From Apiosordaria backusii (Eukaryota > Ascomycota > Sordariomycetes > Sordariales > Lasiosphaeriaceae): 64,000 nucleotides of DNA. The notes beneath the pieces are model-generated. The model was not told the DNA's origin, searched no databases, and was given only the letters and a program-made list of their open reading frames with translations. The position numbers and the translations under genes were made by a program. Where the stretch lies: assembly GCA_030549205.1 (NCBI GenBank), contig JAUKTV010000005.1, positions 1,674,001-1,738,000 of the forward strand, read 5' to 3'. Positions 52,653 through 62,852 of this stretch are shown here, piece after piece. Position 1 is the first letter of the stretch, and the number at the start of each line of letters is the position of its first letter.

Positions 52653-54144
52653 GGTAAGCCCTCCGGAACTTTCGGCTGTGTCTTGTTGAGCCGCCAGCGA
52701 TTGCAGGACACGGTCGAGCTGTTCCATGAGATGACTGATTAGGTTTGCCATAGCGGGCATCTGACTGTGTGATGATCCGAAAAATACCCCGCCGGTTGAC
52801 GGCGTATTGGGTGGTGTGGTCGGACGTCCTCTATTGATTCTGAAAAGGAAAGAGGTACACAGATCTTCAAAGATGCCTAGGAGCAGTTGATGGGATGCCA
52901 GAACTACAAGGGAGATTGACGTCTCTGCTGCGCTATTGATGGGGGATGAGCTGCTGAAGCCGTGTAATGAGTGTCCGGGGACTGAACTTCTTATCGTGGC
53001 AGGCCCAATTTGATATGCGTCGGACCCTGTCCTCGTCTTGTCCAGCAATGATGCCTCAGGTGATATCATCTGTCGAGTAACGTAGCGGTCCACGAAACTT
53101 ATTAGAGAGCAGGCTGCGTCGAATACCTCATTGATTGCCGGTGATGATATTGTTAACAATGTCCGAGTTAGAGGTAGCAACATTCGTCCTGCACGATGGA
53201 TGCGGAGGTTAATTTGTGTGGCTTCCTGGAGGTAGCCTTCTGATGAACTAGGATACATCCATGGATTGTCACTAGTCGTGGAAGTTGCGCTGAGAAGGTT
53301 CTCGGAAAACGTAGGCGCACATTGGGCGCTAGAGCCTCCCGTAGAATGGGAGAATGTTTGGAAGTGGTCATGATGAACGGGAAAATGGTCGTGGTTTACC
53401 GGGAGCCCAAAGCTCGACATTAGTGTTGCTGGCGTACCGAGATCAGCTCCTCCCTGACTCGAATAGTCCCCGTCAAGGTTGGGTGGTACGATTGTCGACA
53501 AAAGTAAGGGCGCTGTTTGTGGATGGGAGTACGTTTCGAGTTCTGGTCTGGTACTGGATGGTAGAAAGTTGAACATAGACGGTCGCGGTGACAAGGATTT
53601 TGAGTGAGTTGGAGAAAGCTCGGTGGGCGAAGAAGAACATTTTGATGATCTCCTAGCTCTTTTTCTAGCTGGATGTCGGTGGACCCTTGGACGTCCTGAA
53701 CGAAGTTGGGCTATGGGTGGCGTTAGGAGATCATCGTTCGTGAGTGCCCCAGATAATGGACTTACGACTAAAGATGCAAACTGCACCCGCCTTCGAACAC
53801 CTTACACAAGGTATCGGTGCTATCACGGACCTCCCGCGAGTTGCTTCACTCTCTTCCCCTATGCCCCCTAGTCCCAACGTGTCGTCATACCCATCCGTGA
53901 CGCAGCGAACCTTTAGTTCGTGGCAGCGATCGCAGGATTGCCTCCGGGGCATGGGTGGTAAAGCTGGCTCAACTATAGGCGGCTGCCCTTGCGATGGAAG
54001 GCTTGACATGGTGGAGCCGCGGACCCTAGAACCAGGGATGGAACCAGGCTCCTTGACGGCGTCTGTGCTTCCCTCAAAAGCTCTTATATCGGCTCCAAAT
54101 TCGCTACGCGGTGGTGGCGTAAGGCGAGAGTTTCGACAGGCCAT
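52386..54144 (-). CDS. Zn2Cys6 transcription factor (2 exons, 567 aa)
   Basis: Exons 54144-53766 and 53710-52386. The binuclear cluster is C71-x2-C74-x6-C81-x31-C113-x2-C116-x6-C123, read from SCDRCHELKVRC and PCVRCSKAGAVC; the middle loop is unusually long. A basic stretch (RHPARKRARR) follows just after the splice junction. The middle holds Ser/Pro/His-rich sequence and a helical region with LLLGIFEDLCTSFLFR, and the C-terminus has a helix with QVRAREQMMTLKRLL. A run of 13 Ala lies in the last quarter. Such factors are often specific to metabolic clusters; the targets here are unknown. Another start at Met46 (MSSLPSQ) is possible. Confidence 0.85.
52618..52656. repeat. (GCC)n trinucleotide repeat coding for polyalanine
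   Basis: About 11-13 GCC/GCG units on the plus strand, read as 13 Ala on the minus strand within the Zn2Cys6 factor. Confidence 0.8.
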
Positions 54145-56604
54145 TCTATGACATCCCCGTCCTTTGGGTCTCGGCTAAGGCAGGGGAGACGGGAGTTCGA
54201 CCGAGCCGTTGGAAAGGAGGTTCAGGGATGTGGACAGAGCCTGAGCCTTATGGAATCGTTTTCGCCTCAAAATCCTTGTCAAATCTGTGAAACGGGGGGG
54301 AGGCCCGGGAGGGGGCAAGCAAGAGTTCTTAGGGGCAGCATCCGCTTCTCAGCGGCGCTGCTGCAGAAGGGCAGCATCGAATGGGGTGGTGATCCTTCCG
54401 TGAGAACCAAACAACGCCCCCATGCCGCAGAAATGTCCGCCTATCAACAGGCACAGTCATTCGTAAGACCAGTTCCACATGAGGATGTATCCGTTTGGCC
54501 TGGCCCAGTTTGGGAAATGCTGCCGTGCAGGGCTTTGCCACCAGGATAAAAAGGCAAGCAGGAAAAGTTGTCGTCTTTGCCTAGATGTTTCGAACTGGCG
54601 ATGGCTTGCATGCAGGTGTGAAGTTCCCAGGCGCCACGCGGTTTGCTGTTGAGTGGGATTCGGTCAGGCGTTCTTTTGTTGATGGCAAGCCCCATGCGCC
54701 GCTCGCGTACTCGGTCTTTTCCACCTCATGGTCTAAGATCTCAACTGGGCCAGTCAGCACTGAGGTTATATACGAAGTTCCAGCTTATGGCACACTAGGT
54801 ACGAGCCAATCGCGTTAAAGAACACCAATAACACTAGTGACCGTCACTTACGACATTATCAATCTGTTCAAATGTTTCATTCGGGTTTTCTGTCGAGGAA
54901 GGACGGTCCATCGAGCTGTTCCTTCGGGATGAGCGAGGAAAGTGGGGGGAGGGGGAGATGGGACATCGGACGGGTAGTCCCGGGTGCATTTATGATGTCT
55001 GCACGTGGTGGTCGGCCTTGCTTGCTCGAGACAGCAAACGAGGCTGTATGCTAGGGTTTAGACATGCAGGAACAGGTCGAAGGATCTTTTCAATGCAACC
55101 GATGCACGTGTGTGGTGTGGTGTTGTTCAAACCTTGAGGATGGACGGGAAGAAACCACGCGACTGAGACCGCGACGATGACTGGGCTCGATTAGCGGGCT
55201 TATGCTGGCGCTTAGCACTGATTTTTGACGCCGTGCCGCGCTCTTCCGCTAGAATGACGCTATCGTGTGGCATTCCCCACTCATCACTCACGAAAACAGG
55301 GGAGCTGATCCTTTCCAGCGTCCTTCCCGTTGATGGTACTCTGTAAAATGCAAGATTTCCTCTTAACGTCTTTGCTTCTTAAAGGCGGTGACTGTGGCGG
55401 GTCACTTTCAAATAACCGCTCTTCAATGTCAACCTCGTGACTAACTAAACAATATGGGATTATTATCTGATTACTCCCACTGAGCCCTGGTGAGACAGGT
55501 TGAAGAAACAGCATTTAAGATATTTCAAGTGTGCTGTCGATTGGACCGAAATTCCGCAGGATTCCAAAGTAACCTTCCTGAACAGATATCCTCTGCATGC
55601 AGATATTAAATCGTCACCCTCCTTAGAATCCATGACACGAGAGCAGGGATTATTAGAAGGGAGACCTTGCGTGTAAGCTCCGGCCTCGAAATTCCATTAG
55701 GGGAGGGACAAAGCATGTTGACTGCACACCAGAGCATCCATCTCTTGATCACGGGGAATGCAAAACGCCCATGGCCGAGGACCGTCGGTAAAGAAACAAG
55801 TCAGCAATAAAAGCAAAAGTAAAGTTGTCGACTTTGTCGCCCACCCACGTGGTGCCGCAGCCCAGGCTTGGGGGCGGAATTGAGAGAGTGAAATACAACA
55901 CGCCGGGTCGGACGGTGGGTGTTTCTGTTGTGGCCCCCAAGGGGGGATAAGGGCTCCTCTTCTGTTTGAGGATGGAATGGTGACGCAGATGCCCGACAAG
56001 AGGTTAGTTGGAGGCTGAGGTCAGCGATTAACCGGCACATACTCAGTAGGTTTGAATTGCTGAGTCATGAACAGGGTATCATGATGTCGGGTGAGACCGT
56101 GAGAAAGTGTAGCTCCCGGTATTCCAATGGTGGAAAAGACCGAGGGGAGGGGAATGATTGGTCGCCCTACAGTTACGTTGAAGGACGGGAAGATGACCAG
56201 GGGCGGGAAGCTGCAGCCTGCCTGGGCTGGCCTGGGCTGGGTGGGATGACTTGCGATTTCAGCTTGGGAAGAATCCGAGGGATGGGTTGAGATCGGGATT
56301 TCAAGATCATATGAACATGCATCGGGGAAGATGAAGCCGTGTTATCATTACACACTTTCAATTCTCCCATACATCTAAAGAAATGACTGAATGGTCAACG
56401 ACTGGATGAGATCCCCCGTGAACCCCAGGACTTGAAGCATGTTCGTTTTCCTGCCAGATGCACCTACCCACTTACACCTTCCCATTTGACATCCCCACCT
56501 GACTCGGACTCATCAACTCGTATCAACAATATCTCCTTCGTTTTCTTTTCAACCAATCTTACATCATTTTTCCTGACAACCTCTCCCTTTTCCAAATTCA
56601 GCCC
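54145..56604. other. Long intergenic region
   Basis: About 2.5 kb with no supported gene. It holds a short direct repeat of CCTGGGCTGG near 56219-56243. This may be the promoter of the transcription-factor gene, or unannotated RNA. Confidence 0.4.
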
Positions 56605-57541
56605 TCACCTCCGCCCCCCCATCTTCAACCCCTTAAACGCCCTCGTCACCTCCGTAACCGCATTTTCCACCGGCAACCTCTCAATCGAACTCGCCCCATA
56701 GAAACCATGCACACCCTTCGTCCGCCCAAGTACATACCCCGCATCCTTCGGCGTGGCCATCGCCCCGCCATGACAAAGCACGATAATCTGCGGATTAACC
56801 CCTTGCACCGCATCCCGAATCGCCTGCACCCTCTCCACGCAGTCATCCAACGCCTTCTCCCTCTTCTCCCCTACCGCCTTAGCAGCACCAATCGACCCTC
56901 CCGTTGTCAACCCCATGTGTGCCACGATGATATCCGCCCCGGCCTTGGCCATCTTTTTGGCTTCCTCTGGGTTGAACACGTAGGGCGTGGTGAGCATTTC
57001 TAGCGCGCGGGCTTCTTTGACGAGGTTGACTTCGAGGTCGTACCCCATGCCGGTTTGCTCGAGGTGAGCCCGGAATTGCCCATCGATGAGGCCGACGGTG
57101 GGGAAGTTTTGGACGCCGCAGAGGCCGAGGGATTTGAGATGACGAAGGTAGGATGGGAGGGAGGGAGGGAGGTAGGGGTCGGAGGCGCAGATGCCGGCTA
57201 GGACGGGGGTGTGCTGGATGATGGGGAGGATTTCTTTGGCCTGTTGGGGAGGGAGGGAGGTGAGTATGTGGAAGGGGTGGGGGTGAAAAGGGGAGGAGCT
57301 GACTGACCATCTCGAGCATGATGTCGTTGGCGTTGCCGTAGGGCATGAGGCCGGCGAGGGAGCCGCGGCCGGCCATGCGGAAGCGGCCGCTGTTGTAGAT
57401 TATTATGAGGTCGCCGCCGCCGGACTCGACGAATTTGGCGGAGAGGCCGATGCCGGCTCCGGAGCCGAGGATGGGGATGCCGGCGGCGATTTGGGAGCGG
57501 AGGTGGCGGAGGATTTCGTCGCGGTCGGTGGGGGGTGCCAT
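56605..57541 (-). CDS. TIM-barrel (PEP hydrolase-like) half of Tm-1 (2 exons, 289 aa)
   Basis: Exons 57541-57308 and 57240-56605 join as NDIMLEM|AKEILPII. Conserved strands are IPILGSGAGIGLSAKF, DLIIIYNSGRFRMAG, VLAGICASDPY, GVQNFPTVGLIDGQFR, DIIVAHMGLTTGGSIG, IIVLCHGGAMATP and GFYGASSIERLP, the layout of the TIM-barrel domain in the C-terminal half of plant Tm-1 and bacterial relatives. Cytosolic. The start codon is 324 bp from that of the UPF0261 gene on the other strand, so the two are probably co-regulated. Confidence 0.85.
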
Positions 57542-57865
57542 TTTAGTAGGTCTTGGAGTTGCCGAACCCCGTTTGGATATGTTTCAGTGGGCTACTCACC
57601 ATGTAAGTTTTATATTGCCGATTGTTCAACTGATATAAGATGGGGATCGTAATCACGCTGAACACGTATGTACATGGTACGTCACTGTGTCTCGGATCGG
57701 ATGACAGACTTCCGACCGGAGCCACCAGAAGGGAGCACTGCATACATCCGTACATTGCACGCCAACCCTGATTGAACGTCTTTATAATGAGGCACCTAAT
57801 CATCTCATCTAGGTTCAGGTAGTTTCCTTCATCTATAAACTGTTGTGCTTAAGCTCGCCGCCATC
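57542..57865. promoter_or_regulatory. Bidirectional promoter region of the Tm-1-like pair
   Basis: 324 bp separate the divergent starts. No specific site is recognised. Confidence 0.5.
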
Positions 57866-59116
57866 ATGCCTACCATCCTCATCATCGGAACCTGTGACAC
57901 CAAACTCGATGAGCTCCTTTTTCTCCGGGAATCAATCCTTTCTTTTCCTTTACCTGTCCCTGATCTGAACGTCATCCTAATGGACGTCGGCCGGCACCCT
58001 GTAAAACACGAAGCCATCACAATATCACAGAGCGAGCTCCGTCTGGATGACACAGACCTATCCCACCTTTCCCGCAACGACTTCATCACCACTATCTCTA
58101 ACCGCACTTCCAATGTTGTGGCTGGTCTTGCCAAATCTTCAAACATGCTACACGGGGTTATTGCCTTGGGCGGGTCGTGTGGAACGACCATCGCGGCGAA
58201 CATCATGCGGTCTTTGCCGCTGGGTCTGCCAAAGATTATTGTCAGTACGGTTGCCAGCGGGGATACAGGGCCGTATGTGGGGGAGGCTGATATCACGATG
58301 GTGAATTCGGTGGTGGATATTGCGGGTTTGAATGGGGTGTTGAGGGGGGTGATGTGGAATGCGGCGGGGGAGGTGGTTGGTGGGGCTGTTGCGTATCAAC
58401 ACCACCACAAAGACCACATTAATAAAAGAGAAGAGGAGAGGAAGAGAAGGGTGGGGATAACTATGTTTGGAGTTACTACGCCGGCGGTGGAGACTATACG
58501 GAGGTGTTTCAAGGAGTGGTATGGAGATGAGGTGGAGGTGTACGTTTTTCATGCTACGGGCCATGGGGGGAAGGCGATGGAGGGGATGGTGGAAAGGGGG
58601 GAGCTGGATGCGGTGCTGGATTTGACCACGACGGAGGTGGCGGATTTTGTGGTGGGGGGTGTGATGAGTGCTGGGGGGGAGAGGATGGCTGCTGCGGGGG
58701 AGAAGGGGGTTCCGTGGGTGGTTTCGCTGGGGGCGATAGAGATGGTTAATTTTGGGGGGAGGGAGACGGTGCCGGAGAGGTTTAGGGGGAGGAGGTTGGT
58801 GGAGCATAATGCTACTGTTACTGTTATGAGGACTAGTAAAGAGGAAGCAAGGGAGATTGGGAGGTTTATGGTGGGGAAGTTGAGGGGGAGTAAGAGGCCG
58901 GAGGTGGTGAAGGTGGTTATTCCGAGGGGGGGGACGAGTTTGCTTTCGAGGGCTGGGGGGGTGTTTGAGGATCGGGAGGTGGATGGGGTTTTGTTTGGTG
59001 TTTTAAGGGAGGGGTTGGAGGGGAGTGGGGTTGAGGTTGTGGAGGATGAGAGGGATATTAATGATGAAGGTTTCGCGAGGATGATTGCTGGATTGATGAG
59101 GGGGTTGATGGGCTAG
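57866..59116 (+). CDS. UPF0261 / Tm-1-like ATP-binding domain protein (416 aa)
   Basis: Single exon. It begins ILIIGTCDTKLDE, and has GVIALGGSCGTTIAANIMRS, PKIIVSTVASGDTGPYVG, DITMVNSVVDIAGLN, the hinge region VGITMFGVTTPAVE, HATGHGGKAMEGM and DLTTTEVADFVVGG, which together define UPF0261. In tomato Tm-1 this domain binds the viral replicase of tobamoviruses and ATP; the ancestral metabolic role is unknown. The second half of the coding strand is very G-rich. The solo terminus of the miniature element begins about 13 bp after the stop codon. Confidence 0.9.
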   Translation: MPTILIIGTCDTKLDELLFLRESILSFPLPVPDLNVILMDVGRHPVKHEAITISQSELRLDDTDLSHLSRNDFITTISNRTSNVVAGLAKSSNMLHGVIALGGSCGTTIAANIMRSLPLGLPKIIVSTVASGDTGPYVGEADITMVNSVVDIAGLNGVLRGVMWNAAGEVVGGAVAYQHHHKDHINKREEERKRRVGITMFGVTTPAVETIRRCFKEWYGDEVEVYVFHATGHGGKAMEGMVERGELDAVLDLTTTEVADFVVGGVMSAGGERMAAAGEKGVPWVVSLGAIEMVNFGGRETVPERFRGRRLVEHNATVTVMRTSKEEAREIGRFMVGKLRGSKRPEVVKVVIPRGGTSLLSRAGGVFEDREVDGVLFGVLREGLEGSGVEVVEDERDINDEGFARMIAGLMRGLMG

Positions 59117-59956
59117 GCTGTGTTTTGATGCCGGTTGAACACTTGCAGTACCGGTTCTTTTGTCCACCGCGTGTCTACCTAGTCATTACCACTAGACGAA
59201 GAATAGGGGCCGTGTTTCTTGATGTTGAGAAGCTAATATCTACAGGCGTTAAGTTTTCATAAGAAGGGGTGCGATGATCAACGGGTTTGATTCACATAAA
59301 GAAACCCGCACACCATGCATTGTGCATGTTCCTCTGAGAGGATAGTGGATCAAACAATCAGGGCAATCGGCATGCTTTGAAAAGCAGAAGAAAAGAACCA
59401 CGTCATTGCTAACTGTCACATTTCAGGCTTGCAAGGCTCTGAATCCTCAATGACCGTGTATTGGTTTGTCAAACTAGTTGTTATACTAACCCAACCAGCC
59501 CTCCCCTTCCCCCTCCCCCTTAAAGCCCGACCCCCAGAGTTGGGTAGGTACGTAGACATCGATAAAAAAGAGTGGTGTTTCCCCCACGCCGCGCTCTCAT
59601 GCTGCAAATACCTACTACTAGTCCCCACGGCCACCGCCACCAGAACGGCCCCCCCCACCGCCATTGCCAAAGAGATGGTTCCCCCCACCCCTACCAAAGG
59701 GGTCTGGCTGTGAGCCCGTCGCTGCGGCTGGAGGTGGCATCGTGCCTGTCGTCGGGGGTGGATGCTGTGACCGCTGGTAGGTTTGCGTGTATGAAACCGA
59801 AAAGAAGAGTGGATTACGGTAGAAGGAATACATGTCAGACGAGAAATTGCGATAATATAGGTTGCGCGCTCTCACCCTGGGTCACACACTTTATCAATTC
59901 TGATTTTATCGTCTTCTTCCATTTATCCTCTATTTACTAGGGATTACTAATAGTTA
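59117..59956. other. Intergenic
   Basis: No firm gene between convergent genes. It contains the solo element end at 59129-59173. A minus-strand frame ending in a Gly-rich stretch (59618-59875) is not supported. Confidence 0.45.
59129..59173 (-). mobile_element. Solo left terminus of the miniature element family
   Basis: Read on the minus strand it starts CACGCGGTGGACAAAAGAAC and continues through CCGGTACTGCAAGTGTTCAAC, nearly identical to the left end of copy 1. The rest of the element is missing, so it is a truncated copy. Confidence 0.75.
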
Positions 59957-62588
59957 TCAATCACCATCCCCCAAACCTCCTCTAACGAGACGCTCCACCC
60001 GCCTGACAGTCTCTTCCGTCGTCGTCTGTCCAGCCATCAAGTACAGCACATTGCCCAGAACACGGCTATGCACACCACCATCACTGCTAGACCCTCTCAG
60101 TAAAGCAGCCTGAAGGCCCCTAGCAGCGTTGCTCTTGTACCCCGCGGAATCACCGCCAGCTCTGCCCATGTGGATTGCCAGGACCGTCCCGAGCGCCCAC
60201 ACCCCTTCAACACCTTTTTCCCATGACAACCATTCGACCAACTCGGAACTCCAAACAGACCAAACCCTGGATCCCACCACCCGGCGATCAGGCTGCGGAA
60301 AACTCGCAACACCGTGTGACTGATCACCACCTTTGTTGCGCTTTGTCGAAACAGCCCAATCCCACTCCCCGTTCCTTTCCATTTTCATCAACTGCCTCAA
60401 ACTCTCCAGAGCCACCTGACACCCAACAGCGTGAGCCGTGTAGCTATGTCCGTGTAAAAGGGCCTCGCTCTTATCGTCACTCAGAAACGACCGGAATATG
60501 CTCTCAGACGCCAGCGTGGCACTGAGCGGCAGCAGACCGCCGGTCAACAGCTTTGCATGGACTGATATATCGGGATCGACGCCAAGAAACGAGGCAGCAC
60601 TGAAGCGACCGAGACGATAGAGTCCTGTAAAGACTTCGTCATAGACAACCGGAAGACCGCTCCAATCCAGCTCGTCGTTGGAGCCATGCGTGTGGCCGTG
60701 TTTTCCGGCGAACAATTCCGGTGAAGCCCGGACGACCTTGACCAGTGTCCTCTGGAAGAGGGGATCCCTAAGCAAATGATCAGTTAAACAGCTCCCACGA
60801 CATGTGTCTCAGTGAGAGAAGTTTCTTACACCAAATGCATCCCACCCGCCCCTAAAACAACCGGCTCCAGCATCAACGCCCCAAACCTCCTCCCTTCCTC
60901 ACCAGTAAGCCTCTCCAAAGTCTCCCTTATCACCTTCTCATACCCCCTCCCCTCCCCTCTTCCCTCCCTTCCCTCCAAATCAAAAACCTCCCCCAACGTC
61001 CCAAACTCCCTTCTCCCCTCCCCCGCTGTGCTCTCAACCACCCACACTCCCCTCTCACACCTCACCCCCGGCCCCTCCAACCAAGCCCCCTCCCTTCATA
61101 CCACTCCACCTTTTCATTATAAACCCCCGGCTCACTGCAATCCATCGCACCAATCGTATCCCCATGATAACTCCCCTTCAAGCCTATCACCCCAGCCTTC
61201 TCCTTCCCTTCCCAGCCATACCTCCCCCTCGAAGCCCTCAACGCCATCTTCACCGCCACCTCCACCCCCGTGCTCCCGTTATCCGAGTAAAACACTCTCT
61301 TCAACCTCTGGTTCCCCATCCCAGACAACAGCGTCTCGGCCAGCGCCAGCGCCGGCTCGTGGATCGCCTCTGCGAACATGACGTGTCCGTAGCGACCCGC
61401 CGCGTACGCCGCCGCGAGGGAGAGATGCTGGTTACCGTGGCCGAGGCCTTGAGTCCACCAGGAGGCTGAGCCGTCGAAGGAGGGACGGAGGACGGGCCCA
61501 GGAGAGGAGGGGACAAAGGTGTCAAAGTGGGAGTCTTTGGCCGAGTCGATAACCGTGATTTTGTCGGGGGTGAGGTGTTGATGCTGGGTGAAGGGGTACC
61601 AGATTGTTTGGGATGCAGTGGTGGGCATGGATTGGAGGCGGGAGATGCGGTTCGCGTGGGAGGAGGAGAGGAGGGAGGGGATGGAAGATAGGGAGGGGAG
61701 GGTGCCGGTGTAGTAGGCTTGCATGTTGCCGGTGTCAGATTGAGGGTTGGGAGACAAAGGAGGAGGGAGGGGGGCGGTTTTGACCGGGATGGAGTGGTGG
61801 TCTTGAAAGTAAGAGGTGAGGTAGGAGTGGTTTTGGTAGGTGTCGTTGTGGAATAAAAGGATCAGCTCGACGTCGTAGCCGCGGGCTTTGAGTGATTCAA
61901 AGGCAGAAATGGTCTGGGAAATGCCGCCTAGTTTGGCGTCTCCGATGAGGACTGCTGGGAGGCGGAGTGGGCGGTATAGATCGGCTTGTGTGGTGCCGGA
62001 AGGGCCTGGTGAGTGCACGCCGCCGGCTGTTTCGATGAAGAGCCATCCGGGGCTGGGCGAAGCGTGATAGGAAGCAAACTCGGAAATCCTAGACAGGATC
62101 TCTCTGTCGGAAGGTGTGTTCTGGAATCGTCAAAAGGGGTCCGAGTGCGCGGGTTGAGAAGTTGTCATACCTTTTGCGAGACATGGGCCGCAAGATGGGG
62201 GCTGACGGGAAGATCGAACTGGTATAGTGTCTCTGAATGAACGCCCGGCAGAAATCTTGGAATATGGCTAAGCAAATATCAGAGCTGTCCGCTTGAACTA
62301 TCTTGTTGGGATGCCAACAGAGAAGGGCTAGACATCTGTGATGCGAATTAGCAAAAGCCTCACCCTCAAGCTGTAAAGGTCCCCCATACACCGATCGTCT
62401 GCTTCCTGTAATGGTCCAGTGGAAACCGGTTTCAGGAATGTTGTTTTCTCATCCGGCCTATACTTGGTGGTAACCCCGCAGAGGATGGTGCTGAAGACAG
62501 TTTTGCCGACTTCTGTGTTTGCTCCCCATATTTGGTACACACGCAACGAGCGATGCAATAGAGCGCCCAATTGCGGCGATACTGTCAT
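59957..62588 (-). CDS. bioDA: Bifunctional dethiobiotin synthetase / DAPA aminotransferase, frameshifted
   Basis: Exons 62588-62392, 62267-62171, 62120-60830 and 60767-59957. The N-terminal BioD part has GANTEVGKT (P-loop), FLKPVSTGP, ETAGGVHSPGPSGT and QADLYRPLRLP. The BioA part has IWYPFTQHQ, DGSASWWTQGLGHGNQ, YSDNGSTGVEVAVKMA, GLKGSYHGDTIGAMD, YDEVFTGLYRLG, KLLTGGLLPL (PLP lysine) and HGHSYTAHAVGC. Near 61082-61086 the frame changes: homologous sequence would read GLWLEGPGV, but one base (a T in the coding strand) seems absent, and the four exons sum to 2396 nt, one short of a multiple of three. A sequencing error is as likely as a real lesion. The fused BioDA acts in the mitochondrion or cytosol in biotin synthesis. 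Confidence 0.85.
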
Positions 62589-62852
62589 TTTTGTTTCGAC
62601 GTTGCGTGTTTTTTCGCCCCATCCCACATGTACCGCGAAAGTGAGTTCAAGACGAACTAGAGTCGTAACGAGCAGTTAAGATGCAAACGCATTTTGACTT
62701 GACTCGGCATAGACCCACCCCGTGCCGAGATCGGGTCAGTTTCTCTGTGGAACCGTGACAGGATATTTTTGTGGAACATGATATTTCGTTTTCTTGCTGA
62801 GAAAGATCATGCCAGTATTATAGGAAGTCCAATCACATCAACCTATATCAAC
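62589..62852. promoter_or_regulatory. Bidirectional promoter of the biotin genes
   Basis: 264 bp between the divergent bioDA and bioF starts. No specific site is recognised. Confidence 0.5.

Noticed and set aside
54148..54549. 133-codon plus-strand frame beside the Zn2Cys6 gene
   Set aside because: Sits in the promoter region of the divergent factor; no motifs.
59618..59875. Gly-rich minus-strand frame between UPF0261 and bioDA
   Set aside because: The low-complexity end arises from simple CCGCCACC-type sequence; no leader or partner exon was seen.
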